Shown: positions 8,869-17,134 of the stretch, in pieces | How positions within the stretch are numbered: the first letter of the stretch is position 1 | How the letters are laid out: the number at the start of each line of letters is the position of its first letter | Assembly (NCBI GenBank): GCA_934728585.1 | Contig: CAKVDZ010000001.1 | Span: 124,001 to 188,000 of the forward strand | Length of the DNA: 64,000 bases | Direction: 5' to 3' | Origin: an uncultured Candidatus Melainabacteria bacterium | Lineage (GTDB): Bacteria > Cyanobacteriota > Vampirovibrionia > Gastranaerophilales > Gastranaerophilaceae | The notes under the pieces: model-generated | Database searches by the model: none | Seen by the model: only the letters and a program-made list of their open reading frames with translations | What the model was told of the DNA's origin: nothing | Program-made: the position numbers and the translations under genes

Positions 8869-9912
8869 ATGGATTTCGAAAATGAAATTAAAAATTTATT
8901 AAAAGATCATAAATATCAAGAAGTCCTTGATAAACTTAAAAATGCCGAAATGACCCTAAATTTATACCTTTTTAAAGGTGATGCATACTATGAGTTAATG
9001 CAATTTGAAGATGCGATTTCTGCGTACACAAATGCTCTCGAACTCAGCGATACAAATGTAAAAGCCTACAACAACAGGGGTAATGCTAACGGAAACCTTG
9101 GAAGATTTGAAGAAGCGATTGAAGATTATAACAAAGCTATTGAGCTAAACCCAAAATATGCCGAAGCCTACTTTAATAGGGGATTTGTAAACTATAATCT
9201 AAAAAGAATTCAAGCCTCAATCGCAGACTATAACAAAGCAATTGAGCTTAATCCAGATAACTTTATGGCATATAACAACCGAGGTAATGCTAAAAATTAT
9301 CTAAAAGACTATAATGACGCAATTTCCGATTTTGATAAAGCTATTGAAATCAACTCAAACCATAATACATACTTCAACAGAGGCTTGGTTAAAGAAAACA
9401 TTGAAGATTTTAAAGGTTCGATTGCCGATTATGACAAAGCTCTTGAACTAAAGCCTGATGATATTCAAATCAGATTAAAAAGAGGATTTGCAAAATATAA
9501 ACTTAAAGATTACAACGATGCAATCAAAGATTTTAAAATAATTTTGAAAGATGTTCCCGATAACGTTGACGCTCTTATTGTTTCTGGTATGTCTTATTTT
9601 AAACTAGGAAATTACCAACAAGCGCTTGAAGCTTATAACAAAGCCCTTGACTTAAACCCTAATTTTGCAGACGGTTACATAAATAGAAGCATTGTTTGCA
9701 CAAAATTGGGCAACTACGAACAAGTTAAGAACGACATCAAAACAATGTTTTCAATGGATATTTTTAAAAACGACTATATTTCTACATTCCAAACAATCCA
9801 AGAAATTTTATCAGAAGAAAATTCTGATAAATCTATGTCGTTCTTGAAAGAAATTGAAGAACTTGAAAAAGAAATTCCAAACAGATTTTCAAAAAAAGAA
9901 ACTGTTCAATAA
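8869..9912 (+). CDS. Tetratricopeptide repeat protein
   Basis: 347 residues built almost wholly of TPR units, about eight in tandem from residue 20 to 290. They show the usual pattern AY(N/F)NRG...L...EAI.DYNKAIELNP, e.g. around residues 63-95, 97-130 and 131-163. There is no signal peptide or membrane segment, so it is predicted cytoplasmic, and TPRs act as protein-binding scaffolds. The last 45 residues are acidic and non-repetitive. A GGGG-containing site (TTAGGGGATTAGACATG) precedes the start. The neighbours do not indicate a partner. Confidence 0.9.
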   Translation: MDFENEIKNLLKDHKYQEVLDKLKNAEMTLNLYLFKGDAYYELMQFEDAISAYTNALELSDTNVKAYNNRGNANGNLGRFEEAIEDYNKAIELNPKYAEAYFNRGFVNYNLKRIQASIADYNKAIELNPDNFMAYNNRGNAKNYLKDYNDAISDFDKAIEINSNHNTYFNRGLVKENIEDFKGSIADYDKALELKPDDIQIRLKRGFAKYKLKDYNDAIKDFKIILKDVPDNVDALIVSGMSYFKLGNYQQALEAYNKALDLNPNFADGYINRSIVCTKLGNYEQVKNDIKTMFSMDIFKNDYISTFQTIQEILSEENSDKSMSFLKEIEELEKEIPNRFSKKETVQ

Positions 9913-9924
9913 GTAAAAAAAAAA

Positions 9925-9943
9925 GAGGTTTAAAGTAAACCTC
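9925..9943. terminator. Hairpin after TPR gene
   Basis: Stem GAGGTTTA / TAAACCTC with an AAG loop, preceded by ten A residues. The T-tract is strong only when read on the minus strand; on the plus strand it is followed by CGTTTGG, so plus-strand termination would be inefficient. Confidence 0.5.
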
Positions 9944-10083
9944 CGTTTGGAATTAAGAATTTTTTCAAAATTTAATTATACGTTGCAAATTTATATATTT
10001 TACACATATATAAAAACATTAAAATGTTGTGTTGTTGATTACCTGATTGGGTAATTTTTTAATACCTCAATCATTTTCAGCAT

Positions 10084-10091
10084 GCTATAAT
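10084..10091 (+). promoter_or_regulatory. Extended -10 promoter of galE
   Basis: TGCTATAAT with consensus -10 at 10086-10091, about 30 bases upstream of the galE ATG. An AAAGGA ribosome site follows. Confidence 0.55.
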
Positions 10092-10122
10092 AAAATCAAC
10101 ATCTACATAGAAAGGATTTAAA

Positions 10123-11124
10123 ATGATACTTATTACGGGCGCTGCTGGATATATCGGAAGCCATACAGCAATTAACTTCATTAACAATGGATATGAAGTT
10201 GTTATTTTTGATAATTTAGAAACAGGACATATCCAAACAATTAACGCTCTAAAACAAATTGCAGACGTAAAATTTGAACAAGGCGACCTACGTAATATTG
10301 AAGACATTGACAGAGTTTTTGAAAAATACGATATTGACGCAGTTATTCACTTTGCGGCATTTTCTCTTGTAGGCGAAAGCGTTACAAATCCAGCAAAATA
10401 TTATAGAAATAACGTTTATGGCACAATGAATTTGCTAGATACAATGATTAAACACGACGTTAAAAAGATAGTATTCTCATCAACTTGCGCAACTTATGGT
10501 GAACCAAAATATACACCAATTGATGAAAAACACCCACAAAATCCAATAAATCCTTATGGCAATTCGAAATTATGTATTGAAATGATGCTAAAAGATTATG
10601 ATACAGCTTATGGATTAAAATCTATTCGCCTAAGATACTTTAATGTTGCAGGTTGCGACGAAAAATCAAGGGTTGGAGAGTGGCACGAGCCAGAAACTCA
10701 CCTTATACCAAACATATTAAAATCAACATTTGGTGAGGGGAAGATTTTCAAAATCTTTGGTGATAATTACGAAACGCCAGACGGTACTTGCATTAGAGAT
10801 TATGTTAATGTTGAAGACTTGGCTCAAGCACACAGACTTGCTTACATGTATTTAGAAAAAGAAAATAAATCAGATGTATTCAACTTGGGTACAGAACAAG
10901 GCGACAGCGTAAAACAAGTATTTGATACTTGCGAAAAAGTTTTAGGTAAAAAAATTACAGTTGAAACAGTTGCACGCAGAGCTGGTGACCCAGCAAAATT
11001 GTACGCAAACGCAAACAAAGCAAAAAGCGTACTTAATTGGAAACCTGAAAGAACTCTTGAAAACAGTATAAAAAGCGCTTATGACTGGGAATGTAACTTA
11101 GAAAACTTTAAAGCAGGTAAATAA
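10123..11124 (+). CDS. galE: UDP-glucose 4-epimerase
   Basis: NAD-dependent short-chain dehydrogenase-type enzyme that interconverts UDP-glucose and UDP-galactose for sugar metabolism and surface glycans. It begins with the NAD-binding motif ITGAAGYIGSHT (residues 3-14). Other hallmarks are FDNLETGH, VIHFAAFSLVGESV, the catalytic SSTCATYGE and YGNSKLCIEMML (the YxxxK pair), and the GalE-type C-terminal motifs GTCIRDYVNVEDLAQAH and FNLGTEQGDSVKQV. Length 333 is normal. Its stop overlaps the following small membrane-protein gene by one base (TAATG). The epimerase could feed the glycan locus at 25-36 kb (inference). Confidence 0.95.
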   Translation: MILITGAAGYIGSHTAINFINNGYEVVIFDNLETGHIQTINALKQIADVKFEQGDLRNIEDIDRVFEKYDIDAVIHFAAFSLVGESVTNPAKYYRNNVYGTMNLLDTMIKHDVKKIVFSSTCATYGEPKYTPIDEKHPQNPINPYGNSKLCIEMMLKDYDTAYGLKSIRLRYFNVAGCDEKSRVGEWHEPETHLIPNILKSTFGEGKIFKIFGDNYETPDGTCIRDYVNVEDLAQAHRLAYMYLEKENKSDVFNLGTEQGDSVKQVFDTCEKVLGKKITVETVARRAGDPAKLYANANKAKSVLNWKPERTLENSIKSAYDWECNLENFKAGK

Positions 11125-11351
11125 TGGTTTTAGCAGTAATTGTTTCACTTTTATTCATATTAATAGCAATAATAATCCGATATTCAATAGCTCAGCGCCC
11201 AATTGAGAAAGCAAAATCTAGCTGGATTTGCTTTGGCTTGGCAATTGGTGCGACAATGGTTTGCACGCTTATATCAGGCGGAGAACAACAAAGCACATTA
11301 ATTACAGGCTTTGCCACAATGCTTTTAAGCTATAACATTTTGAGTAGATAA
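11124..11351 (+). CDS. Small two-helix membrane protein
   Basis: 75 residues with two clear hydrophobic segments (about 2-19 and 33-52, the latter containing WICFGLAIGATMVCTLI) and a third weaker one near the C-terminus. No recognised family. It is translationally coupled to galE by the overlapping TAATG and ends before a terminator, so it belongs to the galE transcription unit. Function unknown. Confidence 0.65.
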   Translation: MVLAVIVSLLFILIAIIIRYSIAQRPIEKAKSSWICFGLAIGATMVCTLISGGEQQSTLITGFATMLLSYNILSR

Positions 11352-11360
11352 AATTCCCTC

Positions 11361-11380
11361 AAAACAGTTCTGTTTTATTT
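11361..11380 (+). terminator. Terminator of the galE unit
   Basis: AAAACAG / CTGTTTT stem (11361-11367 with 11370-11376) running into TTTTATTT, ten bases after the stop at 11351. Confidence 0.65.
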
Positions 11381-11396
11381 CCTGAACGCAAAAAAA

Positions 11397-11412
11397 CTCC
11401 TCTTTCGAGGAG
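11397..11412 (-). terminator. Minus-strand terminator-like hairpin
   Basis: CTCCTC / GAGGAG stem with TTTC loop; on the minus strand it is followed by a run of T (A-run 11391-11396 on plus). It would stop transcripts coming leftward out of the 168-bp repeats. Confidence 0.5.
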
Positions 11413-11416
11413 CTAA

Positions 11417-11766
11417 AAATTTTGTGTATAGTCAGATTTTGCGTAGGCTGAAGCGAAGCGAAACGCCGAAGTAGCGAAGACATAGCGAATGACAACGTAA
11501 GTGTAATAAGCGACTTGTCTGAGTGGAGCAATAATCTGAAACAAATTGTCAAATAAAAAGCCGTTTCTTTCGAAACGGCATAATAAATTTTGTGTATAGT
11601 CAGATTTTGCGTAGGCTGAAGCGAAGCGAAACGCCGAAGTAGCGAAGACATAGCGAATGACAACGTAAGTGTAATGAGCGACTTGTCTGAGTGGAGCAAT
11701 AATCTGAAACAAATTGTCAAATAAAAAGCCGTTTCTCTCGAAACGGCATAATAAATTTTGTGTATA
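11417..11766. repeat. 168-bp tandem repeat, two full copies, each with a terminator-like hairpin
   Basis: Copies run 11417-11584 and 11585-11752, followed by 14 matching bases (11753-11766). I see only two substitutions between the full copies. Each copy contains an 8-bp stem, GCCGTTTC / GAAACGGC (first copy 11560-11579), that is followed by a T-run on the minus strand. Each also has a tract rich in TTCGC / GCGAA words. Read leftward, each copy would be TTGACAA... (promoter-like), about 110 bases, then the hairpin of the next copy. Overlapping minus-strand open frames here are repeats of the same junk peptide and look non-coding. The rest of the gene-free stretch 11767-12002 holds nothing I can identify. 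Confidence 0.85.
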
Positions 11767-12002
11767 GGGAAGGAAATAAGGAAATTTAAATAAAACTGTT
11801 TCTACTTGCAATCAAAAAACATCTCACACTGTAGTTTCCCTAAGACACGGAATATATTAAACTAATTGATTAAATTAACCTCCAAGACGTTGAACACATA
11901 TCCTTTATCAACAATTTATTTATCGACGCGACAAAACGCAAACTTTAGACTTTTGAATAAGTTTGTTACATTCTGTTACAAAAGTTACAGAAATCTTTGA
12001 TG

Positions 12003-12008
12003 TATAAT
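12003..12008 (+). promoter_or_regulatory. -10 element upstream of the zinc-ribbon gene
   Basis: TATAAT, 22 bases before the ATG at 12031, with AAGGAG in between. No convincing -35 hexamer. Confidence 0.5.
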
Positions 12009-12030
12009 ATTATCAAACAAGGAGATTACA

Positions 12031-12549
12031 ATGGCAGATTCAACTCAAACTCTGATTTGTCCAGCATGCGGAAAAGAAATGCAAAAAATATTTGTAGAAC
12101 GCACTAATTGCTATATCGACATTTGCACAGAAGGTTGTGGCGGAATATTCTTTGACAACAGAGAATATAAAAAATTTGACGAAAACCACGAAAACATAGA
12201 CGAAATTAAAAAAGCTCTGGAAGGTAAAACTTTCAAACCTGTTGATAACACTATAAAAAGAGTATGCCCAGTTTGTGGAATGAAAATGATGAAAAATTCA
12301 ACAAGCATTAAAGGACAAATTATCATTGATGAATGTTACAAATGCGGAGGAAAATTCCTTGATTGTAACGAACTTGATAAAATTAGAGATGAATACAAAA
12401 CAGAAGCTGAACGCTCTCAAGATATTGTAAATTATCTAAAAAGCAATATGGGAAGTGAATTTGAAGCAATGCATGCTCATCAACAAATGCAACAATCTCA
12501 ACAAAATGAAGGTGGAATTTTTAAATCAATGATTAAAAAATTCTTTTAA
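12031..12549 (+). CDS. Double zinc-ribbon (zf-TFIIB-like) protein
   Basis: 172-residue protein with two tandem zf-TFIIB-like modules. The first is LICPACGKEM...CYIDICTEGCGGIFFDNREY (about residues 8-47), the second RVCPVCGMKMMK...IIDECYKCGGKFLDCNELDKI (about 78-118). Both have the CPxCG...C..C.G.(F/W)(F/L)D..E layout of PF13453. The C-terminal 50 residues are helical, contain a His/Gln-rich patch (HAHQQMQQSQQ) and end in basic IKKFF. Such proteins are uncharacterised zinc binders. Single gene with its own promoter and terminator. Confidence 0.82.
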   Translation: MADSTQTLICPACGKEMQKIFVERTNCYIDICTEGCGGIFFDNREYKKFDENHENIDEIKKALEGKTFKPVDNTIKRVCPVCGMKMMKNSTSIKGQIIIDECYKCGGKFLDCNELDKIRDEYKTEAERSQDIVNYLKSNMGSEFEAMHAHQQMQQSQQNEGGIFKSMIKKFF

Positions 12550-12564
12550 AACATAAGACAAAAA

Positions 12565-12597
12565 GGCGCGGAAGTTTTCAACTTCCGCGCCTTTTTG
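12565..12597. terminator. Bidirectional terminator
   Basis: Stem GGCGCGGAAGT / ACTTCCGCGCC (12565-12575 with 12581-12591), flanked by AAAA and TTTTT. It serves both the zinc-ribbon gene and the convergent aminotransferase. Confidence 0.9.
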
Positions 12598-12599
12598 TC

Positions 12600-13694
12600 T
12601 TAAAGTGCATCGTAAAACTTTCCTAAAACTTCTTGCAAATTTTTTTCTTCCAGTCCATATCCAATACGGAAAAATTTTTCATTCATATCGAAACATTGAG
12701 CTGGAATTGACAAAAAACCAACTTCTTTTTGCATTTTTGCACAAAAATCTGTCGAGCTGATGTTAAAATCATAATTTACGCAAGCAATTGAACCAGCGTT
12801 AGGCTTAACCCAGCTTAATTTTTCTGTTGAGTTTATAAAATCAGATAATATCTTTTTATTTTTTTTAATAATTTTCAAATTTCTTGCAACAATTTTTTCA
12901 TGGTTATTCAAAGCAACAGTTGCAACAAAGTCATCAAGCGCACTAACACTTATTGTGTTGTATTCTCGATTTGAATTAATTTTTTTGATTAATTCAACAT
13001 TTGCACAAATCCAACCAAGTCTAATACCAGCAAGAGAGTAGGCTTTTGACATACTTCCTGTTGAAATTCCTTTTTCATAGAGGTCTGCAACTGATTTTGT
13101 GTAAGGATTGCCATCGTGCGATAGCCCCCTGTAAACTTCGTCAGCTAAAACATATGCGTCGCAACTTTTTGCAACTTCTATAATTTCATTTAATTCTTTT
13201 AATATTGTTCCTGTCGGATTATTTGGATTTGTTAAACAGATTAACTTTGTGTCAGTGCCAACAACAGATTTAAAATTTTCTATATTCAATGACCAATCTT
13301 TGCTATTCAAAAAGACTAGCTGAACATTTGCTCCATAAAATTTTGGCAAAGAATATGCTTGTTGATAGCAAGGACAAATACAAACTACTTTGTCCCCTTT
13401 TTCTACTAAGGTTTGGATAGCTAGTTGATTTGCACCAATTCCACCAAGAGTAACCGTTAAATTTTCATGCTTTTGGTGTGCATATAAATTACAAATTGCA
13501 CTTTTTAAAGCGTCGGTACCGTATAATTGACCATAGTTCAATGGAATTTGTGACATCTTTTCAAAATCAAAATCACAAATACTAGCCAATTCTTTTAAAG
13601 ACAAGGCCTTTACGCAAGTTGTAGAAAAATCATATTGCGCAATAGTTGAATTTTCATTAATCCACTTTTCAAGTTTAAAAGTTTCTACTTGCAC
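12600..13694 (-). CDS. PLP-dependent class I/II aminotransferase
   Basis: Fold-type I aminotransferase of 364 residues. Visible motifs are CLTNPNNPTGTIL (the conserved NPNNPTG), the VLADEVYRGL aspartate that contacts the pyridine nitrogen, and SMSKAYSLAGIRLGW with the Schiff-base lysine and the SxSKxxxxxGxRxG phosphate loop. The C-terminus ends FFRIGYGLEEKNL, with the substrate-carboxylate Arg. Substrate specificity cannot be read from sequence. It resembles AspC/capreomycidine-synthase-like members rather than HisC. The start is a GTG overlapping the stop of the upstream ABC-F gene by one base, so the two are translationally coupled. Confidence 0.85.
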   Translation of the reverse strand: MQVETFKLEKWINENSTIAQYDFSTTCVKALSLKELASICDFDFEKMSQIPLNYGQLYGTDALKSAICNLYAHQKHENLTVTLGGIGANQLAIQTLVEKGDKVVCICPCYQQAYSLPKFYGANVQLVFLNSKDWSLNIENFKSVVGTDTKLICLTNPNNPTGTILKELNEIIEVAKSCDAYVLADEVYRGLSHDGNPYTKSVADLYEKGISTGSMSKAYSLAGIRLGWICANVELIKKINSNREYNTISVSALDDFVATVALNNHEKIVARNLKIIKKNKKILSDFINSTEKLSWVKPNAGSIACVNYDFNISSTDFCAKMQKEVGFLSIPAQCFDMNEKFFRIGYGLEEKNLQEVLGKFYDAL

Positions 13695-15331
13695 TACTTT
13701 TTACCTGCAGTTGCAAATTTGTTATACATCAAGTCTTGTCGTTTTTGAATATCAGGACTGTTCAAATAATCCTCGTACTTCATTTGGAAATTGATAAATC
13801 CGTAAGGTGAAATTTCGACAATTCTATCTGCAACAGTTTGGATAAACTGATAATCTTGCGATGTGAATAAAATAGTACCTGTATAGTCAATCAATGCATT
13901 ATTTAAAGATGTAATCGCTTCCAAATCCAAGTGGTTTGTAGGTTCATCAAAAATAAGAACGTTACTTTCTGCAATCATCATTTTTGCAAGCATACAACGA
14001 ACTTTTTCACCACCAGAAAGAACATTTACGCTCTTTTCCGCATCTTCACCAGAAAATAACATTCTACCTAAATACCCTCTTAAGTAGCTTATATGCTGTT
14101 CCTGAGAGAATTGTCCCAACCATTTAATCAGGTCAATCTTATCTTCAAATAGATGATTATTTTCTTTTGGAAAGTAAGAACGAGTTGCTGTTACACCCCA
14201 GTTAATTTCACCACTATCGGGCTCTATTTCACCGTTTAACATTTGAAATAGAGTTGTTATAATCAAAGGATTTTTAGCAATAAACGCAACTTTTTCACCT
14301 TGCACAAGATCTAGAGAAAAGTTTTTGATTAACAATTCACCATTTACAGACTTGTTCAACCCTTGAATATGCAAAACATCTTTTCCTGGGATTTTTGAAT
14401 ATTTGAAATTTATACTTGGATATTTTCTAGTTGATGGTTTAATGTCTTCAAGAGTAAGTTTTTCCAACATATTTTTACGAGAAGTCGCTTGTTTGGCTTT
14501 TGAAGCATTTGCACTAAATCTTGCAATAAATTTTCTAAATTCTTCCGCTTTTTCTTCAATCTTTTTATTACGTTCTTCTTTTTGTTTCATAATCAAAGCA
14601 CTAGCCTGTGTCCAGAACGCATAGTTACCTGTATAAAGCGTAATATTTCTAAAATCAATGTCTGCAATATGTGTACACACTCTATCTAAAAAGGCTCTAT
14701 CGTGCGATACAACAATAACAAGGTTAGGGAAATCAATCAAAAAATCTTCCAACCAATTAATCGTTTTTAAATCCAAATGGTTTGTAGGTTCGTCCATTAA
14801 CAATATATCTGGCGTTCCAAACAAGGCTTGCGCAAGCAATACACGAACTTTTTCACTACCTGATAAATCCTTCATTAGATTGGAATGAAGTTCAGCAGGA
14901 ATACCTAAATCAGCCAATAATGAACCCGCATCAGCCTCAGCTTGCCAACCGTCAAGTTCCGCAAATTCTGTTTCTAATTCTGCAACTCTCAGACCATCTT
15001 CATCATTAAAATCAGGCTTTGCATAAAGTGCATCTTTTTCTTTCATAACGTCATAAAGATGCTTATTACCCATAATTACAGTATCCATAACAGTAAATTC
15101 GTCAAATTCAAAGTGATTTTGCTTCAAAACTGAAATTCTCATTCCTTTTTTAATATGAACTTCGCCCGAAGTTGGTTCCAATTCACCAGATAAAACCTTT
15201 AAAAATGTTGATTTACCAGCACCATTTGCACCAATTAATCCATAACAATTTCCAGATGAAAATTTTATATTTACATTTTCAAATAAAGGTTCTGAGCCGA
15301 ATTTTACTGTTACGTTTTCTGTAGTTATCAT
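13694..15331 (-). CDS. ABC-F family ATPase (YbiT-like)
   Basis: Soluble twin-ATPase of 545 residues without membrane segments. ABC-F proteins act on ribosomes, as translation factors or for antibiotic protection. First domain: GANGAGKS Walker A (about 34-41), degenerate signature LSGSEKVR, DILLMDEPTNHLDL Walker B. Second domain: a variant Walker A region (KNPLIITTLFQM, lacking GxGKST), signature LSGGEKVR, VLIFDEPTNHLDL. The inter-domain linker (about 245-310) is charged and helical, as in the family. The weak second Walker A and overall sequence resemble the YbiT branch. It heads a minus-strand pair with the aminotransferase and lies 8 bases downstream of the transporter gene. Confidence 0.88.
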   Translation of the reverse strand: MITTENVTVKFGSEPLFENVNIKFSSGNCYGLIGANGAGKSTFLKVLSGELEPTSGEVHIKKGMRISVLKQNHFEFDEFTVMDTVIMGNKHLYDVMKEKDALYAKPDFNDEDGLRVAELETEFAELDGWQAEADAGSLLADLGIPAELHSNLMKDLSGSEKVRVLLAQALFGTPDILLMDEPTNHLDLKTINWLEDFLIDFPNLVIVVSHDRAFLDRVCTHIADIDFRNITLYTGNYAFWTQASALIMKQKEERNKKIEEKAEEFRKFIARFSANASKAKQATSRKNMLEKLTLEDIKPSTRKYPSINFKYSKIPGKDVLHIQGLNKSVNGELLIKNFSLDLVQGEKVAFIAKNPLIITTLFQMLNGEIEPDSGEINWGVTATRSYFPKENNHLFEDKIDLIKWLGQFSQEQHISYLRGYLGRMLFSGEDAEKSVNVLSGGEKVRCMLAKMMIAESNVLIFDEPTNHLDLEAITSLNNALIDYTGTILFTSQDYQFIQTVADRIVEISPYGFINFQMKYEDYLNSPDIQKRQDLMYNKFATAGKK

Positions 15332-15339
15332 AATTCACC

Positions 15340-16671
15340 TTAATGCATTAAAAATCTAACATAAATGTAAATAGTTGACGCTGTCAACGAAATGCCAACT
15401 GTAACAAAACCATATAATAAGAATTTCATAAATGAAATTGGGTGTTTGTGAGCAGCAGCATATTCAGAAACAATAACGTTTGCAGCCGCACCAATTATTG
15501 TAAGGTTTCCACCTAAACAAGCACCTAAAGATAAACACCACCAAAGTGGGTGAGCATATTCAGCGCCCATTACAGATTGAATATTTGCAATCATTGGAGC
15601 CATAGTTACCGTGTATGGAATATTGTCGATGATACCTGACAAAATACCTGAACCCCACAAAATAACCATCGCAGTTGCACTTTCTGAACCTTGAGTTACA
15701 TCAAGTAACCATTTTGCCATTAATGCAATACCACCAGAAGCTTCAAGTCCACCAATGATAATAAACAACCCGATGAAGAAGAAAATTGTATTCCATTCAA
15801 CGTCTTTAATAATATGTTTAGGGTCTTCAAACAATAACAAAAAGCTTGCGCCAGCCATAGCTGACAGACTTGCTGGAATATGTGTCATATCGTGAGTTAC
15901 AAATCCTAAAATTACAAGTCCTAAAACAGCAATACTTCTGTACATGCCAGCGTAGTCTGTAATTGTTTTACTGTTATCAAGATTTGCAATTTCTTGCATT
16001 TTTTCAGGAGTTGTTTTCAAACTTTTTCTAAAGAATAAGAACATTGTTGCAACTACAAGAACTAGAATTAGAGCAACAATTCCAGTTAATTCATTTAAGA
16101 AATCCATAAATGAAAATCCAGCTGCACTACCAATAATGATATTTGGAGGGTCACCAATTAATGTTGCAGTACCACCGATGTTTGAAGCAAAGATTTCAAC
16201 AATCAAAAATGGTATTGGGTTAATATCCAATTTTTCTGCAATATAGAAAGTTATCGGCATAATCAAAATAACTGTAGTAACGTTATCTAAGAATGCTGAA
16301 ACTACCGCTGTAAATACAGCCAACACGGCAACAATCAATGCTGGGTGACCTTTTGTGTATTTCAACAACTGGTTTGCAATCCAATTAAACATACCTGTTG
16401 CAGTTGAAATATTTACAATAATCATCATCGCAACAAGTAAGAAAATCACGTTAAAATCAATAAAATTAACAAAGTAATGTGGGTCTAAAGTACCATCTGC
16501 TAAAGTTTTATTAACACTAACTAAACCTAAAAACATTGTTAATGCTGCACCAATAAGTGCGATTGTAACTTTTGGAATCTTTTCTGTTGCAATAAAAATA
16601 TAAGCTAAAATCAATATTACTGCCGAAAAAATTACACTGTTGTTTCCAACTAAACTGTTTAAAAATTCCAT
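15340..16671 (-). CDS. NhaD/ArsB-superfamily ion transporter
   Basis: 443-residue polytopic membrane protein of the ion transporter superfamily that includes NhaD Na+/H+ antiporters, ArsB and the P-protein. There are about 11-12 hydrophobic segments. Typical motifs are SAFLDNVTTVILIMP near residue 115, the FASNIGGTATLIGDPPNIIIG loop near 155, and in the second half SGIIDNIPYTVTMAP and the GACLGGNLTIIGAAANVI mirror of the first GD loop. The paired DN and G(D)P motifs favour NhaD/P-type Na+ (or anion) transport; the exact ion is not determined. I start at the ATG at 16671, with AGAGG upstream; a longer frame to 16707 has no support. Confidence 0.85.
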   Translation of the reverse strand: MEFLNSLVGNNSVIFSAVILILAYIFIATEKIPKVTIALIGAALTMFLGLVSVNKTLADGTLDPHYFVNFIDFNVIFLLVAMMIIVNISTATGMFNWIANQLLKYTKGHPALIVAVLAVFTAVVSAFLDNVTTVILIMPITFYIAEKLDINPIPFLIVEIFASNIGGTATLIGDPPNIIIGSAAGFSFMDFLNELTGIVALILVLVVATMFLFFRKSLKTTPEKMQEIANLDNSKTITDYAGMYRSIAVLGLVILGFVTHDMTHIPASLSAMAGASFLLLFEDPKHIIKDVEWNTIFFFIGLFIIIGGLEASGGIALMAKWLLDVTQGSESATAMVILWGSGILSGIIDNIPYTVTMAPMIANIQSVMGAEYAHPLWWCLSLGACLGGNLTIIGAAANVIVSEYAAAHKHPISFMKFLLYGFVTVGISLTASTIYIYVRFLMH

Positions 16672-16790
16672 ATCTTTTTCCTCTTTCCGTTTATTTAATC
16701 GTAACACGAAAATGAGAATATTTTAAATATACAATTTCAAAACCTTTACATGTAATTTTATTTTTTGTATCATGAAGAAAAGGGGAAAGT

Positions 16791-17132
16791 ATGTCAGATA
16801 AAGATGATAAAGTAATAGATTTGTTCTCAAAGGTAAATAGAACTCTTTCACCAGAGGAATTAGAACAAATTAGATTTTTTGAAGGTTTTCATTACGTAAA
16901 AATAAATAAAGATAAAAATAACAAAAAATTTAATGCATCATTATTGAAAAAATATGCAGAGGGTTGTCATTACATAGTAAGAGTAATGCGCGAAGTTGAT
17001 GGCGAAGTTTGGATGTACAACTACGACGTTAGAAACGATGAGTTATTCAAATTTATGGAAAAATTTAACGACAATACTCTAAACGGTACTATTATTGAAA
17101 TTGATAAATATTTTCCAGAGGGATTAGCATAA
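16791..17132 (+). CDS. Hypothetical 113-residue protein
   Basis: Not recognised. Acidic, soluble, without signal peptide. The first 30 residues are helical (DKVIDLFSKVNRTLSPEELE). The middle shows a strand-rich stretch HYIVRVMREVDGEVWMYNYDV (about 60-82), and the ending FPEGLA lies only 2 bases before the radical SAM fusion gene. The ribosome site AGGGGAAAG precedes the ATG. Position suggests co-expression with the following tRNA/RNA-linked genes (radical SAM fusion and RNase E/G), but no function can be stated. Confidence 0.65.
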   Translation: MSDKDDKVIDLFSKVNRTLSPEELEQIRFFEGFHYVKINKDKNNKKFNASLLKKYAEGCHYIVRVMREVDGEVWMYNYDVRNDELFKFMEKFNDNTLNGTIIEIDKYFPEGLA

Positions 17133-17134
17133 AA

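Noticed and set aside
11325..11811. Two long minus-strand open frames over the 168-bp repeats
   Set aside because: They translate the same repeat twice in two frames, have no ribosome site and no family character; the repeat is better read as non-coding.
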